A stretch of 36,173 nt of DNA. Origin: Thomasclavelia sp. Its GTDB lineage: Bacteria; Bacillota_I; Bacilli_A; Erysipelotrichales; Coprobacillaceae. The notes beneath the pieces were generated by a model. It made no database searches, was not told where the DNA came from, and saw nothing but the letters and a program-made list of their open reading frames with translations. Location of the stretch: contig JAQVWN010000018.1 in the NCBI GenBank assembly GCA_028749475.1, positions 1 through 36,173 of the forward strand, written 5' to 3'. Position numbers and translations under genes: made by a program. Shown here one piece after another: positions 1 to 7,782 of the stretch. Numbering within the stretch: the first letter of the stretch is position 1; each line of letters begins with the position of its first letter.

Positions 1-33
1 TAAGTATCTTGCATTTTGTGATATAGTATTCAT
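1..33 (-). CDS. Start of a divergent gene cut by the window edge
   Basis: On the minus strand an ATG at 33-31 opens a frame reading MNTISQNARYL that runs off the left edge. An AAAGGAA ribosome site lies about 10 bases upstream and a TATAAT -10 lies at 72-67, so this looks like a genuine gene start. An in-frame ATG three codons earlier sits on top of the ribosome site and is less likely. Only 11 codons are visible, too few to name the product. The gene is divergent from rpsU, and its promoter and start lie between the two arms of an inverted repeat. Confidence 0.4.
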   Translation of the reverse strand, partial: MNTISQNARYL

Positions 34-86
34 GTGATTCATTTCCTTTCTTTGGTATGCAACTAAATTATAAAGGAATGAATCAC
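34..86. promoter_or_regulatory. Inverted repeat around the divergent promoter
   Basis: The arm GTGATTCATTTCCTTT (34-49) is matched by AAAGGAATGAATCAC (72-86), its reverse complement apart from one extra T. The arms flank the predicted -10 (67-72) and transcription start (about 60) of the minus-strand gene. The arm at 34-49 also contains that gene's ribosome site. Both arms cannot be in one transcript from this promoter, so an operator for a dimeric regulator is likelier than an RNA hairpin. The regulator is unknown. Confidence 0.45.
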
Positions 87-155
87 TTTTTTAATACTTT
101 TGTTTCACATCAATTGTAAACCTACAAAAAATTAAAGCCAATTCTTAAGTCTCTA

Positions 156-183
156 TTGCAATTTTCATAAAAAGCCTTATAAT
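156..183 (+). promoter_or_regulatory. Promoter of rpsU
   Basis: TTGCAA (156-161), a 16-base spacer and TATAAT (178-183) form a near-consensus housekeeping promoter. Transcription should begin near 190, leaving a leader of about 32 bases before the rpsU start. Confidence 0.75.
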
Positions 184-221
184 ACAATTTGTATCTTAAG
201 AGTAGAGGGGGGAAACACCAC

Positions 222-404
222 ATGGCAAAGACTGTAGTTAGAGAAAATGAAAGTTTAGATGACGCTTTACGTCGTTTTAAAAGACAAGTTTCTAAGACTG
301 GTACCCTTGCTGAAGCTCGTAAAAGAGAATTCTATGTTAAACCTGGTTTAAAAAGAAAACTTAAATCTGAAGCTGCAAGAAAAAACAATAAAAAAAGAAG
401 ATAA
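222..404 (+). CDS. rpsU: 30S ribosomal protein S21
   Basis: This 60-residue basic protein is a component of the small ribosomal subunit, needed for base pairing between mRNA and the 16S rRNA 3' end. It starts [20 protein letters not shown], a close match to the family, and ends in the expected lysine/arginine-rich tail (NNKKRR). The ATG at 222 is chosen because a run of six G's forms the ribosome site just upstream and the protein then has the usual S21 length; an in-frame TTG at 189 would add 11 unrelated residues. The gene has its own promoter and terminator, so it is probably transcribed alone. In many Firmicutes rpsU is followed by yqeY; here phoH comes next. Confidence 0.97.
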   Translation: MAKTVVRENESLDDALRRFKRQVSKTGTLAEARKREFYVKPGLKRKLKSEAARKNNKKRR

Positions 405-411
405 TTATAAT

Positions 412-443
412 AACGAACACATTTGTGTTCGTTTTCTTTTTTA
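412..443 (+). terminator. Terminator of rpsU
   Basis: The stem AACGAACAC (412-420) pairs perfectly with GTGTTCGTT (425-433) over an ATTT loop and is followed by a T-rich tract to 443. This is a classic intrinsic terminator. Confidence 0.9.
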
Positions 444-461
444 ATATGATAAGTAATATAA

Positions 462-490
462 TTATTATCTAAATCCAAGTATGTTATAAT
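462..490 (+). promoter_or_regulatory. Probable phoH promoter
   Basis: TATAAT at 485-490 is a good -10. The -35 at 462-467 (TTATTA) is weak at a 17-base spacing. It lies 32 bases before the phoH start and directly after the rpsU terminator. Confidence 0.5.
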
Positions 491-522
491 AGTTTTATAA
501 AATAACTAAGTGAGGGAATATA

Positions 523-1500
523 ATGCGAGAAGTAATTAAATTAGTGGATTTAACCGTTGATAATGTAACCAACTTAGTCGGTGCTAATGATCAAAACATT
601 AATGTAATAGAGGATGCCTTAAATGTTGAAATCTCTTTTAGAGGAGATGAACTAACCATTATTTCTGAAAACAATGACTCAATTAAAAAGACAAAAGAAA
701 TAATTGATGAATTAGTAAATATAATAAAAAAGGGTGTTAATATTACTAGAAGAGATGTTGTTTATGCCTTAAAGTTAGAAGATAAAAACGATGTTGAACA
801 AATGGATCAATTATATGATATTAAGATTGCTAGAACTATTAATGGTAAAATAATATCGCCTAAAACTGCTGGTCAAAAAGAATACTACTTTGCTTTAAAG
901 AGTTCAGATGTTGTATTTGGGGTTGGACCGGCTGGAACAGGTAAAACCTATTTAGCAGTTGTCTATGCTGTAAATGCTTTAAAGAACAATGAAGTAAAGA
1001 AAATAATCTTAACTAGGCCGGCTGTGGAAGCTGGAGAAAACTTAGGATTTTTACCAGGAGACTTAAAAGAAAAGGTTGATCCTTATTTAAGACCATTATA
1101 TGATGCTTTACACGATATGTTAGGACTTGAACAAACTGAAAGATTAATTGAAAAAGGAATTATTGAAATAGCTCCTTTAGCTTATATGCGAGGACGAACA
1201 TTAGAAGATGCTTATGTCATTCTAGATGAAGCTCAAAATACTACTAATAATCAAATGAAGATGTTTCTAACTCGTTTAGGGTTTAATTCTAAAATGATTA
1301 TTACTGGTGATGCTAGTCAAATAGATTTACCTCGTGGTCAGCAATCTGGATTAATCCATGCGCTAGATATTTTAAAAGGAGTTAAAGGTATTAAGATTAT
1401 TCGTTTATCACCAATGGATGTAGTTAGACATCCAGTAGTTCAAAAGATTATTGAAAGGTATGATCAAACTGATGACAAAGATTCTAATAATCGAAGATGA
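523..1500 (+). CDS. phoH: PhoH family ATPase
   Basis: The 325 residues match the usual length of PhoH (about 320). An N-terminal region with a KH-like fold (about 1-110) precedes the P-loop NTPase domain with Walker A GPAGTGKT (135-142) and Walker B VILDEAQN (232-239). The family is an RNA-linked ATPase or helicase-like group whose exact job is unsettled. The start has AGTGAGGG a few bases upstream. In many Firmicutes phoH is followed by ybeY and other RNA or cell-division genes; here it is followed, with a 29-base overlap, by a two-component response regulator. It ends in TGA, which shows the standard code is used. Confidence 0.93.
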   Translation: MREVIKLVDLTVDNVTNLVGANDQNINVIEDALNVEISFRGDELTIISENNDSIKKTKEIIDELVNIIKKGVNITRRDVVYALKLEDKNDVEQMDQLYDIKIARTINGKIISPKTAGQKEYYFALKSSDVVFGVGPAGTGKTYLAVVYAVNALKNNEVKKIILTRPAVEAGENLGFLPGDLKEKVDPYLRPLYDALHDMLGLEQTERLIEKGIIEIAPLAYMRGRTLEDAYVILDEAQNTTNNQMKMFLTRLGFNSKMIITGDASQIDLPRGQQSGLIHALDILKGVKGIKIIRLSPMDVVRHPVVQKIIERYDQTDDKDSNNRR

Positions 1501-2146
1501 TTCTTCTATTAATAAAATAATCTCATACTCATTAACTAAAGAAGGCTATCAAGTAGATAGTCTTTTAAGCGGAAAGGATGCCGTTAGTAAAATAACTACA
1601 GGTGATTATGATTTAGTTGTTGTTGACTGGATGTTACCAGTCAAAAGCGGAGTTGAAATAATTAGAGAATGTCGTAGTCAAGACTATATTAAACCATTAA
1701 TTATTCTAACGGCTAAATCTAGTGATGAAGATATTGTGGAAGGCTTAGAATCTGGGGCTGATGATTATTTAACTAAACCTTTTAATAATGACACACTTAT
1801 TGCCAGAATAAATGCTCATCTTAGAAGATATTACAAACACTTTAGTGGGAATTTAAACTTTAATAATATTAACTTAGACTTAAATAAAAGAATGGTTTAT
1901 ATTGATAAAGATGAAGTAAAACTTACTAAGGTAGAATATGATTTACTTCGTTACTTTATTGAAAGAAAAGAAGATGTAGTTACTAGAGATGAACTATTGA
2001 ATAATATCTGGGGGTTTGGTTATGATGGCGACACTAGATTAGTAGATGTTCATGTCTTTAAATTAAAATCAAAGTTAAATGCAGGAAATATCCATTTTAA
2101 ATCAATTAGAGGTATTGGATATCAATTGGAGGATAAAGATGAATAA
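1472..2146 (+). CDS. OmpR/PhoB-family response regulator
   Basis: The 224-residue protein has a receiver domain (about 1-115) with acidic pair D9/D10, phospho-acceptor D52 (VVVDWMLP), T80 and K102 (LTKPF), then a winged-helix DNA-binding domain (about 130-222) ending with the typical SIRGIGYQLE segment. It is predicted to activate or repress genes when phosphorylated by the kinase encoded next. The ATG at 1472 gives the canonical start MTKILIIEDD. A GAAAGG lies 13 bases upstream, and an in-frame ATG at 1460 is too close to it. The gene overlaps the end of phoH by 29 bases and the kinase start by 8 bases, so the three are probably one transcript. PhoB or WalR subtype cannot be settled from sequence alone. 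Confidence 0.92.
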   Translation: MTKILIIEDDSSINKIISYSLTKEGYQVDSLLSGKDAVSKITTGDYDLVVVDWMLPVKSGVEIIRECRSQDYIKPLIILTAKSSDEDIVEGLESGADDYLTKPFNNDTLIARINAHLRRYYKHFSGNLNFNNINLDLNKRMVYIDKDEVKLTKVEYDLLRYFIERKEDVVTRDELLNNIWGFGYDGDTRLVDVHVFKLKSKLNAGNIHFKSIRGIGYQLEDKDE

Positions 2147-3362
2147 AGGCTTTTATACAAAAATAACACTATGTTTTATACTAATGGCTGTGTTATATGC
2201 CGTAGAACCTAAATATACTTTAGTATACTTATTATTCTTATTTGTAGCATTAGTGGTTTTATCAAATAGTGAAAAGAAAGAATATGAAATTAAAATTGAT
2301 GAAACTGCTAGAGATAAAGAAAATATAATTAAAGAAGTGGAAGATGAAAATGAATATCATAATAAAATCTTAACTTCTTTAATAAAGACAATGCATATGC
2401 CAATGGTCTTTATTGATAAAGCAGGAGTAATTCGTTTTACTAATGAAGCTTTTAGAAAAGCTTTCAATTTTGAACATTTAAGAGGAGAAAAATATCAAAA
2501 CATCTTCGAAGGACAATTATTAAATATTGTAGAACAATCATATGTCTTTGAAAATAGAGTTGATACGGTAATGCTAATAAATAATCGATTCTATCAAATT
2601 GCTTCTACTCCAATTTTTAAAGATGAAAGAATATTTGATGGTTCAATAATTCTTTTTACCGATGTCTCACAAGTTAAAGAAATAGAACAAATGCAATCTC
2701 AATTCTTTTCCGATGTCTCTCATGAATTAAAAACTCCAATGTCAGCTATTATCGGTTCTGTGGAAATCCTAAAAAAAGATGGAATTAAAGATCAAAAAAC
2801 TTTTGATGAGTTTATGGATATCTTATTAAATGAATCTTATCGAATGCAAAATACAATTAATGATATCTTAAAACTAGTTTCTATTGAACAACCTAAGTCA
2901 AAACCTGATATTCAAAGTACTAATGTCAATGACTTAATAGTTTCATGTATTAACTTATTTGAACCACTAGCAAGTGAAAAAGATATTAAGATTAAATATC
3001 ATAATACTATTGATAAAGAAGTAAAGATTGATTATTCAACCCTTAAGACTTCCATCAATAACTTATTATCTAACGCAATCAAGTATTCTAATTCAGGAAC
3101 AATAACTTTAGATTCTAAAATAAAGAATGATAAAATCCAGATTAAAGTGCAAGATGAAGGAATAGGAATAGATGCTAAAGACCTTCCATATATCTTTGAT
3201 CGTTTCTACCAAGTAGATGACTCTAGAAGTAATAAAGACTCTACGGGACTGGGACTTAGTATTGTTAAGAAGATGGTTGAGAAGGCTGGCGGTACTATTA
3301 AAGTTGAATCCGTTTTAGATTCAGGTAGTATCTTTAAAATCACACTTCCATATGAAGATTAA
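2139..3362 (+). CDS. PhoR-like sensor histidine kinase
   Basis: This is a membrane sensor kinase of 407 residues. Two closely spaced N-terminal membrane helices (about 8-22 and 27-42) leave almost no external loop, followed by a linker, a PAS-like domain (about 75-180), the HisKA domain with phospho-accepting H195 in DVSHELKTP, and a HATPase domain with N box (NNLLSNAIKYS), G1 (DEGIGID), F box (FDRFYQ) and G2 (TGLGLSIV). The layout resembles E. coli PhoR. The ATG at 2139 follows a GGAGG, and ATGAATAA overlaps the regulator's stop by 8 bases, indicating translational coupling. With so little outside the membrane, the signal is probably read through the membrane helices or the PAS domain. Confidence 0.92.
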   Translation: MNKGFYTKITLCFILMAVLYAVEPKYTLVYLLFLFVALVVLSNSEKKEYEIKIDETARDKENIIKEVEDENEYHNKILTSLIKTMHMPMVFIDKAGVIRFTNEAFRKAFNFEHLRGEKYQNIFEGQLLNIVEQSYVFENRVDTVMLINNRFYQIASTPIFKDERIFDGSIILFTDVSQVKEIEQMQSQFFSDVSHELKTPMSAIIGSVEILKKDGIKDQKTFDEFMDILLNESYRMQNTINDILKLVSIEQPKSKPDIQSTNVNDLIVSCINLFEPLASEKDIKIKYHNTIDKEVKIDYSTLKTSINNLLSNAIKYSNSGTITLDSKIKNDKIQIKVQDEGIGIDAKDLPYIFDRFYQVDDSRSNKDSTGLGLSIVKKMVEKAGGTIKVESVLDSGSIFKITLPYED

Positions 3363-3388
3363 AGGTGTTTAAACACCTTTTATATTTA
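3361..3388 (+). terminator. Weak terminator after the two-component pair
   Basis: AAAGGTG (3361-3367) and CACCTTT (3374-3380) form a perfect stem with TTTAAA between them, overlapping the kinase stop codon. The downstream tract (TATATTT) is only moderately T-rich, so termination may be partial. Confidence 0.55.
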
Positions 3389-3463
3389 CATATCATTTAG
3401 GAAATATATAAATGATTATTAAGAATATGCTAAATAATTAAAACATAAATATTTTATAAATAT

Positions 3464-3490
3464 TTAGCACTTATATATTGACAGTGCTAA
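3464..3490 (+). promoter_or_regulatory. CIRCE operator 1 (HrcA site)
   Basis: TTAGCACTT-N9-CAGTGCTAA differs from the consensus TTAGCACTC-N9-GAGTGCTAA at one base in each arm. It covers the -35 box of the clpB promoter (3478-3483), so HrcA bound here would block RNA polymerase. Confidence 0.88.
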
Positions 3491-3505
3491 AAGATGGTAT
3501 ATAAT
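3478..3505 (+). promoter_or_regulatory. clpB promoter
   Basis: A perfect TTGACA (3478-3483), 16-base spacer and perfect TATAAT (3500-3505) lie between and within two CIRCE elements. The predicted start of transcription, near 3512, lies inside the second CIRCE. This is a strong promoter held off by HrcA. Confidence 0.88.
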
Positions 3506-3509
3506 ATAG

Positions 3510-3536
3510 TTAGCACTAAGAGATAAAGAGTGCTAA
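3510..3536 (+). promoter_or_regulatory. CIRCE operator 2 (HrcA site)
   Basis: TTAGCACTA-N9-GAGTGCTAA has a perfect right arm and one mismatch in the left arm. It spans the predicted transcription start and ends directly before the AGGGGTG ribosome site of clpB, so it could act as an operator in DNA and perhaps as a 5' hairpin in RNA. Confidence 0.92.
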
Positions 3537-3550
3537 AAGGGGTGAAAAAT

Positions 3551-6118
3551 ATGGATATTGAAAAATTCACAGAGAAAATGAAAGAAGCTATTTCATCAGC
3601 TAGTCAAATAGCCCTCGATAATAAAAATGGTATTGTCGATGTAGAACATTTATTAATGGCTTTATTGAATGATTCTAATGGTACTCTAAATCGAGTATTA
3701 GAAAAATCTAATATCAGAGTTGATGATGTGATAAGTTTTGTTAAAAGTAAGATAAATTCTAAACCTAAAACTGATAACGCTAATATTAATAGTATGTCAG
3801 CATCTTATGATTTAAATGATTTACTTTCTAAAGGTATGACCAATATGAGTAAGATGAAAGACTCTTATTTGTCAGTTGAACATATCATTTTAGCTTTCTT
3901 TGATAGTAATAATGAAACATTAAAAGAACTAATTAAAAGATTTAACTTAAACAAACAAGATATTACCGCTAAGATTAATGAGATGCGAGGAGGAAAGAGT
4001 GTGGATAATCCAAATCCTGAAAATACATATGAAGTACTTGATAAGTATGGACGTAATCTTATTAAAGACGTTGAAGATGGTAAACTAGATCCAGTCATTG
4101 GACGTGATGATGAGATTAGACGTGTTATTCAAATTTTATCTCGTAAAACCAAAAATAACCCAATTCTTATTGGTGAACCAGGTGTTGGTAAAACAGCAAT
4201 CGTTGAAGGCTTAGCTTGGCGTATATATAAAAACGATGTACCTACTTCTTTGCAAAATAAAATCTTATATGAATTAGATTTAGGTTCACTAGTAGCTGGA
4301 GCTAAATATCGTGGAGAATTTGAAGAAAGACTAAAAGCAGTCTTAAATGAAATAAAGAAATCTAATGGTCAAATAATTATGTTTATTGATGAAATCCATC
4401 AATTAGTAGGAGCTGGTAAGACCGATGGAGCAATGGATGCTGCTAACTTATTAAAACCAATGCTTGCTCGTGGAGAACTTCATTGTATTGGAGCAACTAC
4501 TTTAGATGAATATCGTCAATACATTGAAAAAGATGCTGCTTTAGAAAGACGTTTTCAAAAGGTTCAAGTTGATGAACCAGATGAAGATGACGCTATAGCC
4601 ATTCTTCGTGGTTTAAAAGATGCTTTTGAAACTCATCATGGGGTAAAAATCATGGATTCAGCTATTATCTCAGCTGTTAACCTTTCTCAAAGATATATCA
4701 CTGATCGTTTCCTACCAGATAAAGCAATTGACTTAATTGATGAAGCTTGTGCAAGTATTAGAATGGAAATTGACTCAATGCCAGTTGAATTAGATGAAAT
4801 CACCAGAGATAAGAATCGATTAGAAATGGAAAGAATTTCAATTGCTAAAGAAGAACATTCTGCTGATAATGATAAAAGATTAAAAGACATCGAACAAAAG
4901 ATTGCTTCTTTAACTGAAAAAGAAAATGTCTTAAAAGATAAATGGACTCAAGAAAAGAAATCTTTAGATCACATTAAAGATTTAAAAGATCAAAAGGTTC
5001 GTTTAGAAACTAAAAAAGATCGTCTTCAAGCGGAAGGTAATCTTGAGGAAGCTAGTAAAATTCAATACGAAACTCTTCCAAGCATTACTAAAGAACTAGA
5101 AGACTTAGAAGCTCATGAAAATAAAGATGCTCTTCTTCAAGAAAAAGTAACTAGTGATGATGTATCTTTAGTTATTGCTAGATGGACTGGTATTCCAGTT
5201 AGTAAACTAATGCAATCAGAAAGAGATAAATTGTTATCCTTAGATGAAAAACTTAAAGTCAGAGTTATTGGTCAAGATAACGCTATTGAAAATGTTTGTG
5301 ATGCCATTCTTCGTAGTAGGGCTGGTATTAATGATGAAAATAGACCAATTGGTTCTTTCTTATTCTTAGGACCAACTGGAGTTGGTAAAACAGAAGTAGC
5401 TAAGGCTCTAGCTGAACAATTGTTTGATACTGAAAGAAATATTGTTCGAATCGATATGAGCGAATATATGGAGAAATTCAGTGTCTCTAGACTTGTTGGT
5501 GCTCCTCCAGGATATGTCGGTTATGAAGAAGGAGGACAATTATCAGAGGCTGTTAGAAGACATCCTTATAGTATTGTCCTATTAGATGAAATTGAAAAAG
5601 CTCATCCAGATGTCTTTAATATTTTACTTCAAGTCTTAGATGATGGAAGAATTACTGATTCTAAAGGTAATGTTGTATCATTTAAAAATACCATTATTAT
5701 AATGACTTCTAATATTGGTAGTGAATACTTACTAAATGGTAATACACCAGATAATCAAAAATTAGTAATGGATGATTTAAGAAATCATTTTAAACCTGAA
5801 TTCTTAAACAGAATTGATGAAATTGTCATGTTCAATTCATTAAATGAAGAAGTAGTTAATAAGATTGTTGATAAGTTTATCGGTGAACTTTCTAAACGAT
5901 TAGAAGATAAAAAGATAACTATCACTTTAACTGATAATGCCTACAAACAAATTAAGGACGATGGATTTGATCCAGTATATGGAGCTCGTCCTCTAAAGAG
6001 ATATATTCAAAACAACATTGAAACCAAACTTGCTAAAGATATTATTTCTGGCGCTGTTAAAGAAGGAGACAATGTGGTAGTTGATTATAACAATGCATTC
6101 ATTTTAACTACAAAATAA
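3551..6118 (+). CDS. clpB: ClpB disaggregase (Hsp100 chaperone)
   Basis: This ATP-driven ring chaperone extracts proteins from aggregates, normally with DnaK. The 855 residues fit the family. The N-terminal Clp repeat domain (about 1-145) is followed by NBD1 with Walker A GEPGVGKT (208-215), a long charged coiled-coil middle domain (about 405-525) that distinguishes ClpB from ClpA and ClpC, and NBD2 with Walker A GPTGVGKT (607-614) and the LLDEIEKAHPDV segment. No ClpP-docking tripeptide was noticed. The ATG at 3551 follows AGGGGTG; an upstream in-frame TTG lies inside the CIRCE. The gene is monocistronic, with two CIRCE elements on its promoter and a strong terminator behind it. Confidence 0.97.
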   Translation: MDIEKFTEKMKEAISSASQIALDNKNGIVDVEHLLMALLNDSNGTLNRVLEKSNIRVDDVISFVKSKINSKPKTDNANINSMSASYDLNDLLSKGMTNMSKMKDSYLSVEHIILAFFDSNNETLKELIKRFNLNKQDITAKINEMRGGKSVDNPNPENTYEVLDKYGRNLIKDVEDGKLDPVIGRDDEIRRVIQILSRKTKNNPILIGEPGVGKTAIVEGLAWRIYKNDVPTSLQNKILYELDLGSLVAGAKYRGEFEERLKAVLNEIKKSNGQIIMFIDEIHQLVGAGKTDGAMDAANLLKPMLARGELHCIGATTLDEYRQYIEKDAALERRFQKVQVDEPDEDDAIAILRGLKDAFETHHGVKIMDSAIISAVNLSQRYITDRFLPDKAIDLIDEACASIRMEIDSMPVELDEITRDKNRLEMERISIAKEEHSADNDKRLKDIEQKIASLTEKENVLKDKWTQEKKSLDHIKDLKDQKVRLETKKDRLQAEGNLEEASKIQYETLPSITKELEDLEAHENKDALLQEKVTSDDVSLVIARWTGIPVSKLMQSERDKLLSLDEKLKVRVIGQDNAIENVCDAILRSRAGINDENRPIGSFLFLGPTGVGKTEVAKALAEQLFDTERNIVRIDMSEYMEKFSVSRLVGAPPGYVGYEEGGQLSEAVRRHPYSIVLLDEIEKAHPDVFNILLQVLDDGRITDSKGNVVSFKNTIIIMTSNIGSEYLLNGNTPDNQKLVMDDLRNHFKPEFLNRIDEIVMFNSLNEEVVNKIVDKFIGELSKRLEDKKITITLTDNAYKQIKDDGFDPVYGARPLKRYIQNNIETKLAKDIISGAVKEGDNVVVDYNNAFILTTK

Positions 6119-6120
6119 TG

Positions 6121-6156
6121 ATAAACCAAGTAGAGTCTTCTACTTGGTTTATTTTA
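6121..6156 (+). terminator. Terminator of clpB
   Basis: A perfect 14-bp stem (6121-6134 with 6139-6152; core CCAAGTAGA/TCTACTTGG) with a GTCT loop is followed by a T-rich stretch. Its distal arm also provides the -35 of the next promoter. Confidence 0.88.
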
Positions 6157-6172
6157 TGTTTATTTGTATAAT
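6144..6172 (+). promoter_or_regulatory. Promoter giving a leaderless yihY transcript
   Basis: TTGGTT (6144-6149), an exact 17-base spacer and TATAAT (6167-6172). Counting the usual distance from the -10, transcription would start at 6179, the A of the yihY ATG. The -35 lies in the terminator stem of clpB. Confidence 0.6.
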
Positions 6173-6178
6173 AAAATT

Positions 6179-6982
6179 ATGAAATTAATTAATAAATACA
6201 AAAAAATATATACTGATATGTTTGATAGTCAAGGAGTGTTATTTAGATATTCTTTAAGTTTTGGACTTATCATGGGACTTCTCCCAACTTTGATTATCTT
6301 ATTTTACATCTTTCAAGTGGCCTCTTTAGACCCGATGAAACTAATTGAAGCCTTATATAATTATATTCCTCAAGCATTATTAAAACCATTTGTGGAATAC
6401 TTAATTAAACAAGATCTTCCTGGAATAGTAACTATGACGATTTCTTTAATAATTGCCATCTATATTGGTAGTAAGTCGTTTTATGTTTTTATGCTTAGAA
6501 CTCAAAGAGATTCGACAATTAAAATGCCTAATTATGTTGTCAGAATTAAATCAGTTGTTTGCTATGTAATATGTTTAATTGCCATTATTATTTTGAGTCT
6601 AATTAGTGGACTATTACCAGTTCCTTATGCTTTATGTTTCTTTATTGGAATGTTACTGATTATTTATGTTTTTTATCATATGATGTTTTATGTTAAACTA
6701 CCATTTAAATATGGAATTATTGGATCCATTACTTCATCTTGTTTAATTGCTATTGTTGGAGAAGTATTTTTGTTTTTTATTCGACACTTTACTAGATATG
6801 ATTCATTATATGGACCATTAGTATCATTGATGATTGTCTTATTAGCTTTTTATTTAATTAGTAGTTTTCTATATTTAGGATATTGTTTAAATGAATTTTT
6901 CTATGATCATAGTGAAGATGATACTAGTGGAATTATAGATTATTTAGATAAGAAAAATATTCCTTATGACCATCAAGATTGA
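6179..6982 (+). CDS. YihY/BrkB-family integral membrane protein
   Basis: The 267-residue protein has about six hydrophobic membrane helices and the YihY-family pattern: a cytoplasmic N-terminus, a conserved helix RYSLSFGLIMGLLPTLI, and a C-terminal NEFFYDH-type tail. The family was once mislabelled RNase BN; its function is still unsettled, although transport or envelope roles have been proposed. The ATG at 6179 is the first that gives a full first helix, and no ribosome site precedes it: a TATAAT box ends six bases upstream, so the message should be leaderless. The stop codon lies in a 9-bp inverted repeat (6966-6989). Confidence 0.85.
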   Translation: MKLINKYKKIYTDMFDSQGVLFRYSLSFGLIMGLLPTLIILFYIFQVASLDPMKLIEALYNYIPQALLKPFVEYLIKQDLPGIVTMTISLIIAIYIGSKSFYVFMLRTQRDSTIKMPNYVVRIKSVVCYVICLIAIIILSLISGLLPVPYALCFFIGMLLIIYVFYHMMFYVKLPFKYGIIGSITSSCLIAIVGEVFLFFIRHFTRYDSLYGPLVSLMIVLLAFYLISSFLYLGYCLNEFFYDHSEDDTSGIIDYLDKKNIPYDHQD

Positions 6983-6989
6983 TGGTCAT
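6966..6989 (+). repeat. Hairpin across the yihY stop codon
   Basis: ATGACCATC (6966-6974) pairs perfectly with GATGGTCAT (6981-6989) around AAGATT. No T-tract follows, so it is a weak terminator at best. The same bases supply the -35 of the rsmE promoter. Confidence 0.5.
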
Positions 6990-7006
6990 TACTTATACTG
7001 TATGAT
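6979..7006 (+). promoter_or_regulatory. Promoter of the rsmE operon
   Basis: TTGATG (6979-6984), a 16-base spacer and TATGAT (7001-7006). It is followed by AAGGAG before the rsmE ATG. It would drive rsmE, the unknown gene, mtaB, murE-like and deoC, which overlap or abut. Confidence 0.6.
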
Positions 7007-7023
7007 AAAATGAAGGAGTTAAT

Positions 7024-7782
7024 ATGCAAAGATATTTTATTAAAAACCAAATAATAAACAATGAAGTCCAAGTCTCATCAGATGATCTTCATCATATGAA
7101 AGATGTTATGCGTTACAAAGATGGAGATAAAGTAGTAATTATTGATAGTGATGGAAATAATTTTCAAGCGATTATTAAAGATATTAATTCTGGGATTTTA
7201 GATATCAATAATAAAATTGATATCAATAATGAACTAGATGTGGATATTACGATTATCTATGCTTTCCCTAAGGGCGATAAATTCGAACTAGTTCTTAAAA
7301 AAACCTGTGAGTTAGGGGTGAAAAGAATTGTCCCTATAATTACTAATCGATGTGTTGTTAAATTGGATGAAAAAAGATATCAAAAGAAAAAAGAAAGATA
7401 TAATAAAATATTAAAAGAAGCTAGTGAGCAATGCCAAAGAAGTATTATTCCAACTTTAGAAGATTTATCTTCTTTAAAAGTGGTAGAAAAGTATAAAAGC
7501 GACTATAATCTAGTTGCTTACGAAGAAACTTCTAAAGAAGGTAAACATGGTGAACTATACGAAACCTTAAAAAAGTTAAAGAAAGGTAGTAGTATTACTG
7601 TGGTAGTTGGTAGTGAAGGTGGTTTTGATAAAGAAGAAGTTGACTATTTAAATGGTTTAGGGTTTAAATCATGTAGTTTAGGTAAAAGAATACTTCGTTC
7701 TGAAACAGCACCTATTTATATATGTAGTGTAATTGGATTTACAAGGGAGATAGTACATGACTTTAATAAAATTGATGAATAA
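7024..7782 (+). CDS. rsmE: 16S rRNA (uracil-1498-N3)-methyltransferase
   Basis: RsmE methylates U1498 of 16S rRNA in the assembled 30S subunit, using S-adenosylmethionine. The 252 residues match the family. An N-terminal PUA-like domain (SSDDLHHMKDVMRYKDGDKV) precedes a SPOUT knot domain containing VVGSEGGFDKEEV and the C-terminal LGKRILRSETAP, the SAM-binding knot. AAGGAG precedes the ATG. The gene heads a tight cluster; rsmE next to mtaB is a common Firmicute pairing (yqeU-yqeV in Bacillus subtilis), but here an extra gene lies between them. Confidence 0.95.
   Translation: MQRYFIKNQIINNEVQVSSDDLHHMKDVMRYKDGDKVVIIDSDGNNFQAIIKDINSGILDINNKIDINNELDVDITIIYAFPKGDKFELVLKKTCELGVKRIVPIITNRCVVKLDEKRYQKKKERYNKILKEASEQCQRSIIPTLEDLSSLKVVEKYKSDYNLVAYEETSKEGKHGELYETLKKLKKGSSITVVVGSEGGFDKEEVDYLNGLGFKSCSLGKRILRSETAPIYICSVIGFTREIVHDFNKIDE

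Noticed and set aside
1498-1500. Use of TGA for tryptophan, as in mollicutes
   Set aside because: phoH and yihY end properly at TGA, and tryptophan is written TGG throughout.
3403-3445. Short frame with weak AGGAAA upstream, between the kinase and clpB
   Set aside because: It is only about nine codons in very AT-rich sequence with a poor ribosome site.
3449-3469. A/T-only inverted repeat just before the first CIRCE
   Set aside because: The 9-base arms contain only A and T and such repeats are frequent by chance in this DNA.
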